From Haemaphysalis longicornis (Eukaryota; Arthropoda; Arachnida; Ixodida; Ixodidae): DNA of 64,000 nt. Positions 10,117-20,262 of this stretch are shown here, piece by piece. Position numbers and translations under genes: made by a program. The stretch lies in the NCBI GenBank assembly GCA_013339765.2, contig CM023450.1:193633589-193697588 (forward strand), given 5' to 3'. Positions within the stretch are counted from its first letter, which is position 1, and each line of letters starts with the position of its first letter. The notes below the pieces were generated by a model, which saw nothing but the letters and a program-made list of their open reading frames with translations, ran no database searches and was not told where the DNA came from.

Positions 10117-13100
10117 ATGGGAAGAGAAAATATTGTTCAATGGAACTGCAGAGGCCTTCTGAATAATCTTGACGACGTGTATGAGATTCTGCGTACCAAT
10201 CAGCCAAGTGTAATGTGTGTTCAGGAAACACATTTGAATTCTAAACACACAAATTTCTTGAATAGTTACCGGGTATACAGGAAAGACAGGGATGGCTGCA
10301 CACACTCTTCTGGCGGTGTGGCCATAATCGTCCGGAAATCCTTAGCATGCCACCCTGTCACCTTGAACACTATCCTTGAGGCTGTATCAATACGCTTAAT
10401 AATATTTAATAGGTTGATAACGGTATGCTCCATATACATTCCTCCTGATGTTTCACTTACGAGCTCCGACTTCGAGGGGCTGGTTGACCAGCTGCCCGAA
10501 CCATACATCCTTACAGGCGACGACCTTAATGCTCACAACTCTCTTTGGGGCTCTTCCAGAACGGATGCCCGAGGTCGCCTGATAGAAAAATTTCTTACAT
10601 CTTCTGGAGCATGCCTTTTCAACAATAAACAGCCTACATACCATAACATAGGTCACAACACATACTCATGCCTTGACTTGGCTATTGGCTCCGGAGTTCT
10701 CTTTCCTCTTGTCGAGTGGGGAGTGGGAACTGACCCATATGGCAGTGACCACTTCCCCACCTCACTCACATACATAGGTAAAGGCCCAAGCAGTCCATCT
10801 TCCCATAATAGGTTCAATGAAGCACGAGCTAACTGGAATACATTTACACAGACATCCAAACTACACCACTCATCCATAGGACACCTACACGTTGAAGAAG
10901 CTACCCAACTCCTCACGGCGCACATCCTCGACGCCGCCGAAAAGTCCATTCCCCACGCCTCTGGAGCCCCGCGCAACCAGCGGAGGCCGTGGTGGAATGA
11001 GGACTGTAGGCGGGCGCGAGAGGCCCAGAGCAAGGCGTGGGGTATCCTTCGTCGGTACCCCACGTCGGGTAACCTCATTTTGTTCAAACGGGCCAAGGCG
11101 TTCGGAAAACGTGTGCGGCGTGAGGCAAAACGAGAGAGTTGGCGCACCTACCTTACATCCATTAACTCATACACAGATGCACATAAGGTATGGACAAGAA
11201 TACGCAAACTTGCACATAGCCTGCCCCTGGTCAGTACAACAGGGGACACACTCGAAGACCAGGCTAACACTCTTGCACAACACTTCCAACACGTTTCCAG
11301 CTCTGCACAATACACAAACATTTTCCTGAAACATAAAAATACTTGTTAAAAGAAGTCCCTACATGACAATAACAGGTCAAAATCTGGTTACAATTCTGTA
11401 TTTACACTCTATGAGTTGAGGGCTGCACTGAGCGCGTGTAAACCCTCAGCTCCAGGCCCAGACCACATTACATACACAATGATACAACACCTACACGCAG
11501 ACACACTTGAAGCACTTCTACATCTATATAATAAAATATGGCTTTCGGGGCACATCCCAAAATCTTGGAGGGAGGCTATTGTAGTGGCGTTCCTGAAGGA
11601 GGGTAAGGACCCTTCTTCTCCCGCCAGTTATCCACCCATCGCCCTCACAAGCTGCCTGGGCAAGCTTCTCGAGAAGATGATCAACGGGAGACTTGTGTAC
11701 TTCTTAGAGTTCAATGGTCTTCTCGAGAGCGGCCAGGCCGGCTTCAGGGTGGGGCGATCCACAAACGACCAACTCGTCGCCCTTGAGTCGTATATCAAGG
11801 ATGCGTTTGTCCATAAACAGTTTTGTGCTACGGTGTTTTTTGATCTCGAGAAAGCCTACGATACCGCTTGGCGATACGGGATACTTTGCGACCTAAAAGC
11901 CTTCGGTGTCTCGGGAAATATGTTTAATACACTTCATAGCTACCTGGCGGAGCGAACCTTTCGTGTGAGAGTTGGCACTGCCCTTTCAAATGTTTTCCTG
12001 CGGGAAAACGGCGTGCCTCAAGGCGGCGTTTTGAGCTGCACATTGTTCATTGTCAAGATGAACTCACTTCGAAAGGCGTTGCCACGAACCATTTCCTGTA
12101 CAATATATGTAGATGATGTGCAAATATCTTTTAAATCATGCAATATGTCAATCTGCGAACGCCAAGGTGTCAACAAACTTGCAGGCTGGGCAGATCAGAA
12201 TGGTTTTAAGCTGAACCCAGTCAAGAGCACTTGTGTTGTGTTTTTCAAAAGGCGTGGGATCAGGCCAGATCCAGACATCAAACTGAAGGGTGTCTCGATT
12301 CCGGTCAAAAAAGAACACAAGTTCCTTGGTATAATTCTTGATGAAAAACTTTCCTTTATCCCTCATATGAAACAACTACAACAAAAATGTCTTAAAACAA
12401 TGAATATCCTTAAGGTTCTCTCCCACCAATCCTATGGTTCCGATAAACAACTCCTGCTGCGCTTGTATACTGCTTTGGTTGGGTCGCGTTTGGACTATGG
12501 CAGTGTGGTGTATGGGTCGGCGAGCAAAACGGCGTTACGAATGCTTGCCCCAGTGCTACACTTGGGGCTTCGTCTCGCCTCGGGTGCTTTTCGCACTAGC
12601 CCTGGGGAGAGTCTGTATATCGAGTGTGATAAGTGGAGCCTTGAGAACCAACGAACGTATATGGACTTGCTTTATGCTTTTAAAATTTCATCACTCAATA
12701 ATCATCCTTTTTATCCTGTCTTTAACGACAAATCCACATCTGTGCTTTTTGTAAATCGCCCATCCGTTCCTCTGCCCTTTTCATTTAGAGTGAGAGAGCG
12801 AGCCTCGGATCTGAGCGCTTCGTTTTTAGATGTGTACAGGTCATCCTTTGCTAACAGTTTACCGCCTTGGCAAGTTCGCCCTGTGTCGTGCGACCTTTCT
12901 TTTATGAGACTTGACAAAAATCGTGTACCACGAGCTGCAATACTGCAGCACTTTCTGTCTTTGCAGTTTAAATACACATGTGCAGAATTTTATAGTGACG
13001 CTTCTAAAACCTCCACGATGGTGTCGTGCGCTGCTCATGGTCCAAATTTCAATGCAGCCAGAACCATGAGCGTGCACACAACAATTTTTTCAGCAGAAGC

Positions 13101-13827
13101 GTATGGAATTTTACTGATTGTACGACACATTCTTGAAACTCAAATTCCCAATTCCATCATTTATACAGATTATTTGAGTGTTGTTCGCGCACTGTCATCG
13201 CACAAGCCCCCCAAAAACCACATAGTTAATCTTCTATTCAACACTATCATGTCCGTGTATGCACAAAAGCATAAGCTGGTCCTCTGCTGGGTCCCAGGAC
13301 ACGCAGGGATCGCTGGGAATGAGTTGGCAGACGTGAGGGCCACTGCTGCTGCACTCAGGAACACTGTAGACATTACAACGATACCCTACACAGACCTCAA
13401 ACCACACATAAGACAACACCTGCGCAGAACATTGCAAACGCACTGGGACGAACAGACAGACAACAAACTACATGTAATAAAGCCACACTTGGGACGGTAC
13501 ACATCTGACTCACACAACAGACACACGGAAGTCGCTTTGGGTAGGCTACGGATAGGGCACACGCATGCAACTCACTCGTATCTGCTGACGGGATCTCCTA
13601 GGCCCCAGTGCAGCAGGTGCGGAGAGGCCCTATCCGTAGTACACATACTAATAATATGCAAGGCACTTCACACAACACGACGCAAACACTTCAGAGAACT
13701 CTACAGACAACATATCCCCCTACATCCATCTTTGTTTCTGGGTGACGATGCCATGTTTTCCGTTAAACGTGTGTTTGAGTACTTGTCAGATGTGAATTTT
13801 TTAAACCTCATTTCCTATCACGCATAA
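10117..13827 (+). pseudogene. ORF2: endonuclease, reverse transcriptase, RNase H; one stop
   Basis: Single frame of about 1,236 codons interrupted only by TAA at 11347-11349. Order: APE-type endonuclease, residues 1-215 (NIVQWNCRG, CVQETHL, GDDLNAHN at 134-141, YGSDHFP at 208-214). The reverse transcriptase has FFDLEKAYDT (motif A, ~574), NGVPQGGVLS (motif B, ~631) and YVDD (motif C, ~664). RNase H has all four acidic positions visible: YSDAS (~959), AEAYG (~993), YTDYLS (~1016) and the last D of WVPGHAGIAGNELAD (~1072). The C-terminal finger is CSRCGEALSVVHILIIC. These would nick the target and copy the RNA in place. It starts 33 nt after the likely ORF1 stop, in the same frame as that stop. 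Apart from the premature stop, the RT and RNase H look functional. Confidence 0.9.
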
Positions 13828-13978
13828 CCAAATCTGGCCCTATACACCAGCCATAACCATTGCCGTTAATTGATTTTATTGTTGTTTTGGCTTTAGTAGC
13901 CACTATTTTATTTTAGATAGTTTTGTTTGGCGCTCTTTGCCCCAGGCGGCCTTGCGCCAAAAAACTCCAACCATCATC
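13828..13978 (+). other. 3' untranslated part of the non-LTR element
   Basis: AT-rich 151-bp stretch between the ORF2 stop and the right target-site duplication. It contains an inverted pair (TTTGGCGC near 13926 and GCGCCAAAA near 13955) that could fold into the stem the reverse transcriptase recognises, and it ends in CCATCATC without poly(A). Recognition by the RT is inferred from the family. Confidence 0.6.
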
Positions 13979-13994
13979 AATTTCTGTCTGATGA
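13979..13994. repeat. Target-site duplication, right (16 bp)
   Basis: Exact second copy of AATTTCTGTCTGATGA (first at 8420-8435), marking the 3' end of the non-LTR insertion and the point where the PLE reading resumes. Confidence 0.9.
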
Positions 13995-14400
13995 TGACAC
14001 CAACAACAAGCGCTCAGAGCACGGAATCTGACTTTTCCATGCAGATCAGGGGCAGCTTTAATTGTGACACTGGAATTATAGTATACCTCCTAGAATGTGG
14101 TGCTTGTGGTGCGCAATATATTTGAAAGACGGAAAATTCTTTTAGAACTCGCATCAATCATCACAGATCCGATGCATAAACAAAACCTTATCTCCCCATT
14201 TCAAAACATATCAACTCTTTGAAACACCCGTTCGACCAATTTAAGGCCACCGTACTCCAATCAGGATTTAAAACCCATTTCGACAGGGAAGCCTGCGAAT
14301 CTTATCTGATCCACAAATACAACACTCTCACAAGAGGTATAAATGAGTCTCCGGGAAGGCTGTCGTGCCTTCAAACCTTGACCTTGTAGCGGCACGTATC
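13979..14400 (+). pseudogene. Penelope-like element GIY-YIG domain, 3' half of split copy
   Basis: Continues the PLE from 8435. Visible are the linker cysteines (NFCLM), GIIVYLLECGACGAQYI near 14073-14124 (the GIY and YIG strands in degenerate form), FRTRINHHRSDA, and near 14220-14345 HPFDQFKATVLQ, FDREACESYLIHKYNT and RGINESPGRLSCLQT. A stop follows QYI and another lies near 14177. The GIY-YIG nuclease normally nicks the target for PLE integration. The same C-terminal sequence is found inverted at 3775-3905. Confidence 0.8.
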
Positions 14401-15657
14401 GCATGTTACCACTTCTCAAGCGTTGGATGGTTCATCGTTGTCAGCAGGTTACTTTTCTGTATGCTTTAATGCTTCTCATGCACGAAATCTTGCTGTATCC
14501 CATCATTACACTTTCCAGGCACTATTCGGTCTAGTGTTGTAAATAAGTTCATTGCTGTTTTGCCCGAAATGTCACTTTGTAAGCTATTTTTGTTCACTGT
14601 TATGGTTCCCCATGTCCTAGGATTTCTACGCGTGTATTTTTTGCTTGTTCTTTGGTTTGTAAGTTTGTTTAAAGAATGCTGTGTGCGAATTCATACTGCC
14701 GTTGATGACTAGCAACAAAGCGTCATTTTTTGTCCTAGATCACTGGAGATTTGTTCTCGTACGTGCGTGACATTTTTGTTTTACTTTTTTCATAATGTGC
14801 AAGCCCTTGTTACTTGCAAAAATATCAAATGTAAGCTAACAATTTGTTGTATCTATCCATTTCATGTCATGAACCGGGGGCTCGTTCAACTGCTTTTTTC
14901 TGATTTTTTCTGTGTGCTGTTTCTTTGGTTATTTCCTGCCTTGTGTGTCATTTCTCAACAAACTCGCACAATCTGCGCTCTTCTTGGGTGGCTCCCGCAC
15001 ACCTCTGTCGGCGTCGGCGCCCATCGAGGGGTCGTCATTGTCCGCCTTGTGCCCGGGACCAGGGCCGCGGATAAGCCATTTGTGGCTATTGTCTGGTCTC
15101 CTCGGGTAGCGGCGGCATTTTCCTTTGAGGACGCGGCCCTCTCACTAATCTGCCCGCCCGGGTTCTTGAACTTCAACGTCGCCTTCTGCCATTTTGCGTT
15201 CCCCAGTCTCTGGATGACTAATTGTCGATTCTACGCTTCCTCCTTTTGCAGCAGGTTGTTTCCGCTACTTTGGAGTGAGATGCCCAGTACCCCTTCCTTG
15301 TTTGTTTACTTTTCTAAATATTGCTGTGCGTGGGTGGGCGGTGGCTGAAGGAAACACGCTTCCTAAGTGCCTCGCTTTTGCTTTCCGCCACGTTGTATAT
15401 TGAGATGGATTACCTGCGTGCCCAGTCGTGCAGTACGTTTCCTTCCACTTGTTTCGTGCTGTACGTCCTTATTGTACACTCTTGAAATCATGTGTCCACG
15501 TGCTCACAGCGCTCCCTACGAGCCTACTTATACCCTGTATTCGACCCTTGTACTTCACTTTAAAAAGCTGGATCCCAGCCGAAACGTCGTATCAAATATT
15601 GTTATGTTTTTCGTGGTGACTCTAGTTTAATATATTATTCAGCTGCCAAGCCCTGTA

Positions 15658-15663
<6 letters not shown>
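14401..15663 (+). mobile_element. Penelope-like element 3' region, copy B
   Basis: Long non-coding 3' part of the split PLE. It matches 2452-3750 in inverted orientation and, from about 15145, the partial copy at 5045-5530. It ends with GCTGGATCCCAGC (hairpin) followed by CGAAACGTCGTA at about 15570-15592 and about 70 nt more, then passes directly into (TA)n. The open stretch 14767-15348 is conserved in copy A as well, but it reads through a 3' region, has no recognisable domain, and its conservation is explained by the recent common origin of the copies. Confidence 0.75.

Positions 15664-15708
<45 letters not shown>
15664..15708. repeat. (TA)n tract 1 of the ladder
   Basis: Uninterrupted TA dinucleotides between the PLE 3' end and the first palindrome. 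Confidence 0.95.
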
Positions 15709-15711
<3 letters not shown>

Positions 15712-15718
15712 CTAAGAG

Positions 15719-15899
15719 TTGGCAGTCAAGAAAACCTCGGAAAGCAAAGGGAGGATGTGGTGGGTCATTCAAAAAGATAAAGAATTTGGAAAGAAAGAAT
15801 GCGATTTTTTCTCCAGTTTCTTTCTTTCCAAATTCTTCATCTCTTTCAATGACCTAGCACATCCTCCCCTTTGCCTTCCGAGATTTTGTTGACTGCCAA
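15719..15899. repeat. Palindrome 1 (arms ~79 bp)
   Basis: The left arm 15719-15798, starting TTGGCAGTCAAGAAAACC, is the near-complete reverse complement of the right arm 15820-15899, ending TTTTGTTGACTGCCAA. The loop is about 21 nt. A few mismatches and small indels lie along the arms. It has no coding capacity and is flanked on both sides by (TA)n. It looks like a foldback element or a head-to-head pair of element ends, without the GAAACGTC signal seen in palindrome 2. Confidence 0.85.
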
Positions 15900-15952
15900 A
15901 CCTATTTCTGTCTTATTTTCAATGCGCCCATGATTTTCCCATTCTGATCGGG

Positions 15953-15955
15953 TAT

Positions 15956-15998
<43 letters not shown>

Positions 15999-16002
15999 AT
16001 AT
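15953..16002. repeat. (TA)n tract 2 of the ladder
   Basis: TA dinucleotides with one phase change (TATATTATAT) between palindromes 1 and 2. Confidence 0.95.
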
Positions 16003-16099
16003 GGGTATAGCTTCTAACAAAACTGTTTATTGGTCGACGTTTCGATCGGATGCCGATCGAAACGTCGACCACTAAACAGTTTGGTTAGAAGCTATACCC
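16003..16099. repeat. Palindrome 2 (47-bp arms, 3-nt loop)
   Basis: Arms 16003-16049 and 16053-16099 are reverse complements with two mismatches. Each arm carries a GATCGAAACGTCGAC-type core next to the centre, similar to the hairpin plus GAAACGTC at PLE 3' ends. This suggests two PLE-type ends joined head to head. Confidence 0.9.
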
Positions 16100-16153
16100 A
16101 TTTTTTACTATTTGCTACGGCAACCAAAGGACAGCCCTTCTCGCAATCAAAGT

Positions 16154-16176
16154 ATATATATAATATATATATATAT

Positions 16177-16229
<53 letters not shown>

Positions 16230-16294
16230 ATATATATATGTATGTATATATATATATACATATATATATGTACATATATGTATATATATATATA
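16154..16294. repeat. (TA)n tract 3 of the ladder with TATG variants
   Basis: TA-rich microsatellite with interspersed GTATG and ACATA variants, ending at the outer edge of palindrome 3. Confidence 0.95.
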
Positions 16295-16432
16295 CGATAG
16301 AGCAGTCAAACTGACAACATAACAACATTGACTCTAACGTTTCTACCGGGGACCGGTCTTTTGAAAAAGGACCAATCCTTGTCGAAATGTTAAAATAAAT
16401 GTTGTGATGGTTTTCAGTTTGACTTCTCCATC
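16295..16432. repeat. Palindrome 3 (arms ~68 bp)
   Basis: The left arm 16295-16362 contains GCAGTCAAACTGACAAC and AACGTTTCTACCGG. The right arm 16364-16432 contains the reverse complements CAGTTTGACTTCTCC and TTGTCGAAATGTT. The arms match at roughly three positions in four, so this palindrome is older than palindrome 2. AACGTTTC/GAAATGTT at the centre again recalls the PLE terminal signal. Confidence 0.75.
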
Positions 16433-16468
16433 GTACAGCTAACCTCATAGCAGGAAGGTTTTCTTCTC

Positions 16469-16569
<101 letters not shown>

Positions 16570-16624
16570 GCCTCAGAGCTCTTGTAAATATAAACCCCCG
16601 CTTTAAAGTCGAGAGAGAAGCCGC

Positions 16625-16696
16625 TGTGGGGATAGCGTAATGGTGAACGCACCGCACCGGTTATGCGGAGATGTGGGTTCGAGTCCCGCTCCCGGA
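16625..16696 (+). tRNA. tRNA-like module 1 (Thr-like, anticodon position GGT)
   Basis: 72 nt that fold as a cloverleaf. The acceptor is TGTGGGG against TCCCGGA (imperfect), with a short D arm (GCG/CGC). The anticodon stem is CCGCA/TGCGG with 7-nt loop CCGGTTA, giving GGT at the anticodon position. The T arm is GTGGG-TTCGAGT-CCCGC, fully paired. The pol III A box (TAGCGTAATGG) and B box (GGTTCGAGTCC) are present, and a T run follows 10 nt downstream (16707). Position 33 is C rather than the near-universal T, so it may be a tRNA-derived repeat and not a working tRNA. Confidence 0.5.
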
Positions 16697-17085
16697 AAAC
16701 GGCGGATTTTTTCTCGACTTAATTTTCGCTTATTTATCAATGAATCAAAGAAACGTGACAAGCACACGTCATTCGGTCCTATTAAATATTTCGAAAAAAA
16801 AAGCCGAATAGCACTGGCAATGACGACTGCAACATTGATATGTATCTTTACCGAGTCCCTCGTCCCGTATCTCTCTGTTCTGCTACATGCATTACGAGGC
16901 ACTGGCTCCAGCAGTTCGGATATGCCAATTGCTAACCCCGACCTCCGACCACGTTCTACGTGGCGGCCCGCTGGGAAAGAAGACGTTCTACGTCTCCCGC
17001 GGTAGTCGAGGGGCGGCGCTAGTTGACCGGCCTCAGAGCTCTTGTTAAATATAACCCCCCGCTTTACAGTCGAGAGAGAAGCCGC

Positions 17086-17157
17086 TGTGGGGATAGCGTA
17101 ATGGTGAACCCACCGCACCGGTTATGCGGAGATGTGGGTTCGAGTCCCGCTCCCGGA
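17086..17157 (+). tRNA. tRNA-like module 2
   Basis: Same 72-nt fold as module 1 with one change beside the D stem (GAACCCACC instead of GAACGCACC), which removes one D-stem pair. The anticodon and T arms and the following T run are intact. Confidence 0.45.
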
Positions 17158-17547
17158 AAACGGCGGATTTTTTCTCGACTTATATTTTCGCTTATTTATC
17201 AATGAATCAAAGAAACGTGACAAGCACACGTCATTCGGCCCTATTAAATATTTCGAAAAAAAAAGCCCGAATAGCACTGGCAATGACGACTGCAACATTG
17301 ATATGTATCTTTACCGAGTCCCTCGTCCCGTATCTCTCTGTTCTGCTACATGCATTACGAGGCACTGGCTCCAGCAGTTCGGATATGCCAATTGCTAACC
17401 CCGACCTCCGACCACGTTCTACGTGGCGGCCGCTGGGAAAGAAGACGTTCTACGTCTCCCGCGGTTAGTCGAGGGGCGGCGCTAGTTGACCGGCCTCAGA
17501 GCTCTTGTAAATATAAACCCCCGCTTTAAAGTCGAGAGAGAAGCCGC

Positions 17548-17619
17548 TGTGGGGATAGCGTAATGGTGAACGCACCGCCCGGTTATGCGGAGATGTGGGT
17601 TCGAGTCCCGCCTCCCGGA
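17548..17619 (+). pseudogene. tRNA-like module 3, damaged
   Basis: Third module, missing two bases in the anticodon stem (CACCGCCCGGTTA) and with an extra C after the T stem (CCCGCCTCCCGG). The cloverleaf is broken, although the B box remains. Confidence 0.5.
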
Positions 17620-17759
17620 AAATGGCGGATTTTTTCTCGACTTATATTTTCGCTTATTTATCAATGAATCAAAGAAACGTGACAAGCACACGTCATTCGG
17701 CCCTATTAAATATTTCGAAAAAAAAAGCCGAATAGCACTGGCAATGACGACTGCAACAT

Positions 17760-17761
<2 letters not shown>

Positions 17762-17824
<63 letters not shown>
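17762..17824. repeat. (TA)n tract 5
   Basis: TA tract between the truncated third tandem unit and the left end of the hAT-like element. Its last eight bases match the eight after the element. Confidence 0.95.
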
Positions 17825-19953
17825 CAGTGTGTCGAACCGAAAAAAATACCGGTTTGGTTACGGTTCTGGTTCAGGAGAAATCATTTCGTTCCGGTTCAGT
17901 TCCGGTTCGACAAAATCACGTACCGATCCTGTGCGCGAACCGGTTCGGTAGCTTGAACCGGTTCGATGAGTTGAATTATCACTGAAATTAGAAAAAACAT
18001 TTAGTGGTTTAAAACGACAGTCAAATCAAAATACAAACAAAAATTCAAAATGCTGCTGTTCCCCAAGTGCAGTGGCGCAATTACAAAGCAAACTTTAAAC
18101 AATTACGAGATATTCGAACAACAGATGAAGTGGCGACTATTTACCACCTACTTTCTCGCCCAGACTTTATGTTGTCCTAGCGACTATTCATAAAGCCACC
18201 GCCAAGAGATATGACGGGGGGAGATATTTTCTGCCCTCTCCTTTTTAGTTGAAATCGCAATCGTCGCTATGGAATCGCCCATCACGCTAACCTTGAAGAC
18301 TTAAATTTAGTCCTGCGTACTGGCGCGTTCAAATACCAGCGCTTAATACCAATCGCGCACATTTTTTTTTATATTTGTAACAAAACAGAAAAATTCTAAA
18401 CGTAATCTTTTTAACCCTCAGTCACTGCATTATTGCTCTGACCACTGCAATTCCTTTTGCGATAGCTATGCCGGATGTGCGCATTCGTTGCACTGCGTGC
18501 AATGTAGCCATCGCTTCGTGTGCTAAATTGCGGAATGTTATAACAGATTATGCTGCTACAAAATGGAAGAAAAATTTGACGCGCGGAAGGTGAGATGGGA
18601 CTTTTTTGGTTAGGCGCTCTTTAATTCGCGCACAGCAGTACTCCCCTCCGAAACGAGTAGCAGTAGAAGTAATGTAGCGAGTTGAGCAGTCAGTACAAGT
18701 GCACCTTCGAAAAAAAGCAGATCTGAAAGAGACAAAGCTGCAGAACAAGCAGAAAAATGATCTCTGGGCGAATGGGACAGTGTGAGGTACCGGCCTGCCT
18801 TTCTGCACGTGTCATCTGCTTTATTAGTGTTTGAACTTCCAAGACAAGGTCGAGGGCTGCAGTTTCTTGCCGAGAGATTAACCGCGCACCTTAACAGTTT
18901 TCCGACATATCTGTTGTTATTTCTATCTGTAAAAAACGGAACTTGTCCACTGTACTGTCCTCAAAAACTGACCACGGAACTCACATCCTTCGCATTGATG
19001 GCACGTTTGGTGGTGATAGGCAGGGCAACGAAAAGTATAGAGCAATATCCACGTTTTGGTGCTTTTTTTTCTTATTCAATTTTTCTTACTTCTTGCGTAA
19101 TATTTTTAAACAACGTGATTCGCCTTTTCTTTTGTGTTGTTTTCCGTGTAAACACGTTTAAACAACTGGCGCATTTGATGCTTCGTGCTATATCTCTGCT
19201 CCGAGGCGCAGCTTATGTTGCATGCAGGCCGGCAGACTTATGTTAACCAGCTGGTGATATTAAACGCGGATCAAAATCTCGGTACGCGGACGTTCTCGAT
19301 TTCCATCTACTTCAGAAAAACGGTCGTGGTGAAGGGAGATCGAGGCCACTTGTGGTCAGCAGCAAACGGCTTAGGCACTGAGGAGCGCATGCGGTCACAT
19401 TTGTCAAGTATTAACAATTTGCAGGTGTCGGACCTTTTAAACAAATTATGAAATGCAAGAAGTTTGCACGCATCGGGTGTGGGCTTTCGCTGTTGCGCAG
19501 TGGAGCACTCCTGCAGACTGATTGCTGCAATAAAGTCGCAGCTAGGCAAGGGCAAAGTCGTTATATATCCCCTGCAAGCTGCCGAGAATGACATTTCGTT
19601 CGGTGAGCTTGCGCTACGCTCGCGCTTCCAGCAGCAGCAGAGCATTGCCACATCGGTGCTCATTCATTTCCCCTGTTGTTACGTAGAGCGTGATAGTGTT
19701 CAACTGTCTTGAGGGAAAGGTGCGCGAGCGGGTAAGAAGTTGATGGTACGTGAAAGAAAAGAAGGCCTGAAGTGCATTGACTGTGCAATATCAACAACGA
19801 AGGGTCGAACCGTTTCGAAATTAACCGGTAACCGTTATATCTTTTTTCGGTTCAGTTCCGGTTGGGGTTCAGCGTGCTCAAAAAATAACGCTTCGGGTTC
19901 AGTTCCGGCAAAAATACCGGTAAAGTTCCGTTTGGTCGCGGTTCGACACCCTG
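17825..19953. mobile_element. hAT-like non-autonomous DNA transposon, 2.13 kb
   Basis: The left end is CAGTGTGTCGAACCG and the right end is CGGTTCGACACCCTG, so the termini are inverted repeats beginning CAG and ending CTG as in hAT elements. Flanking ATATATAT on both sides is consistent with an 8-bp duplication but uninformative inside a TA tract. Both subterminal regions are dense in CCGGTTC/GAACCGG motifs (17850-17965 and 19805-19945), likely transposase binding sites. The interior, 18000-19740, contains only short open stretches without any transposase motif that I recognise. Confidence 0.75.
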
Positions 19954-20003
19954 ATATATATATATATATATATATCTATATATATATATATATATATATA
20001 TAT
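19954..20003. repeat. (TA)n tract 6
   Basis: TA tract between the right end of the hAT-like element and the 3' end of the minus-strand SINE. Confidence 0.95.
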
Positions 20004-20262
20004 TGGCGTATTCATGGGAGGTTGTGGCCGTCACTACACCAGGGCGGCCAATCCTGCTCTGGTGAGGGAGTGCATTACCGGCAAAGGTCGCCGGGGTCAG
20101 GCCGCACCCCAAGCCCCTTTGTTCAATTCCTCCAATACGCGGATTCTTTTGTTGTTTCTTTTTTTAATCTGGTGGGAATTGTCCGGCACCGGGATTCGAA
20201 CCACGCTCCTTCTGCACGCCAGGCGGGTGTTCTACCTCTACGCCATCGCTGCATCTCTGTAA
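20004..20262 (-). mobile_element. tRNA-derived SINE, Ruka-like
   Basis: Minus-strand SINE of about 255 bp. Its tRNA-like head lies at 20183-20256 (complement), with the A-box region GGCGTAGAGGTAGAAC and the B box GGTTCGAATCCC. It is followed by an AT-rich stretch with the complement of TTGTTGTTTCTTTTTTT and a conserved body ending at the TA tract. The organisation and sequence agree with what I know of the tick Ruka SINE; the name is from recollection, not from a search. Such SINEs are pol III transcripts mobilised by a LINE partner. Confidence 0.75.

Larger units (their letters stand above)
8436..13978 (+). mobile_element. Full-length I-type non-LTR retrotransposon
   Basis: A 5.54-kb element inserted in the Penelope-like copy with a perfect 16-bp target-site duplication. 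It has a 377-bp 5' leader, ORF1 with three zinc knuckles, and ORF2 with endonuclease, reverse transcriptase, RNase H and a terminal zinc finger. A 150-bp 3' untranslated part ends in CCATCATC rather than poly(A). The presence of RNase H and three knuckles in ORF1 fits the I superfamily (I/LOA/Ingi side) rather than Jockey, CR1 or RTE. Exact clade placement would need a tree. The complete length, the clean duplication and only about two disabling changes make it the youngest-looking non-LTR element in the window. Confidence 0.9.

Noticed and set aside
14767..15348. Possible 193-residue membrane-like protein, also conserved at 2882-3256 on the minus strand
   Set aside because: The conservation is that of two copies of the same PLE 3' region, and the frame is not open across the matching part of the third copy at 5045-5530. 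Hydrophobicity comes from T-rich DNA.
16003..16099. Complete hammerhead ribozyme
   Set aside because: GAAACGTC is present after a stem, but the CTGANGA part of the core is not; only a relic can be considered.
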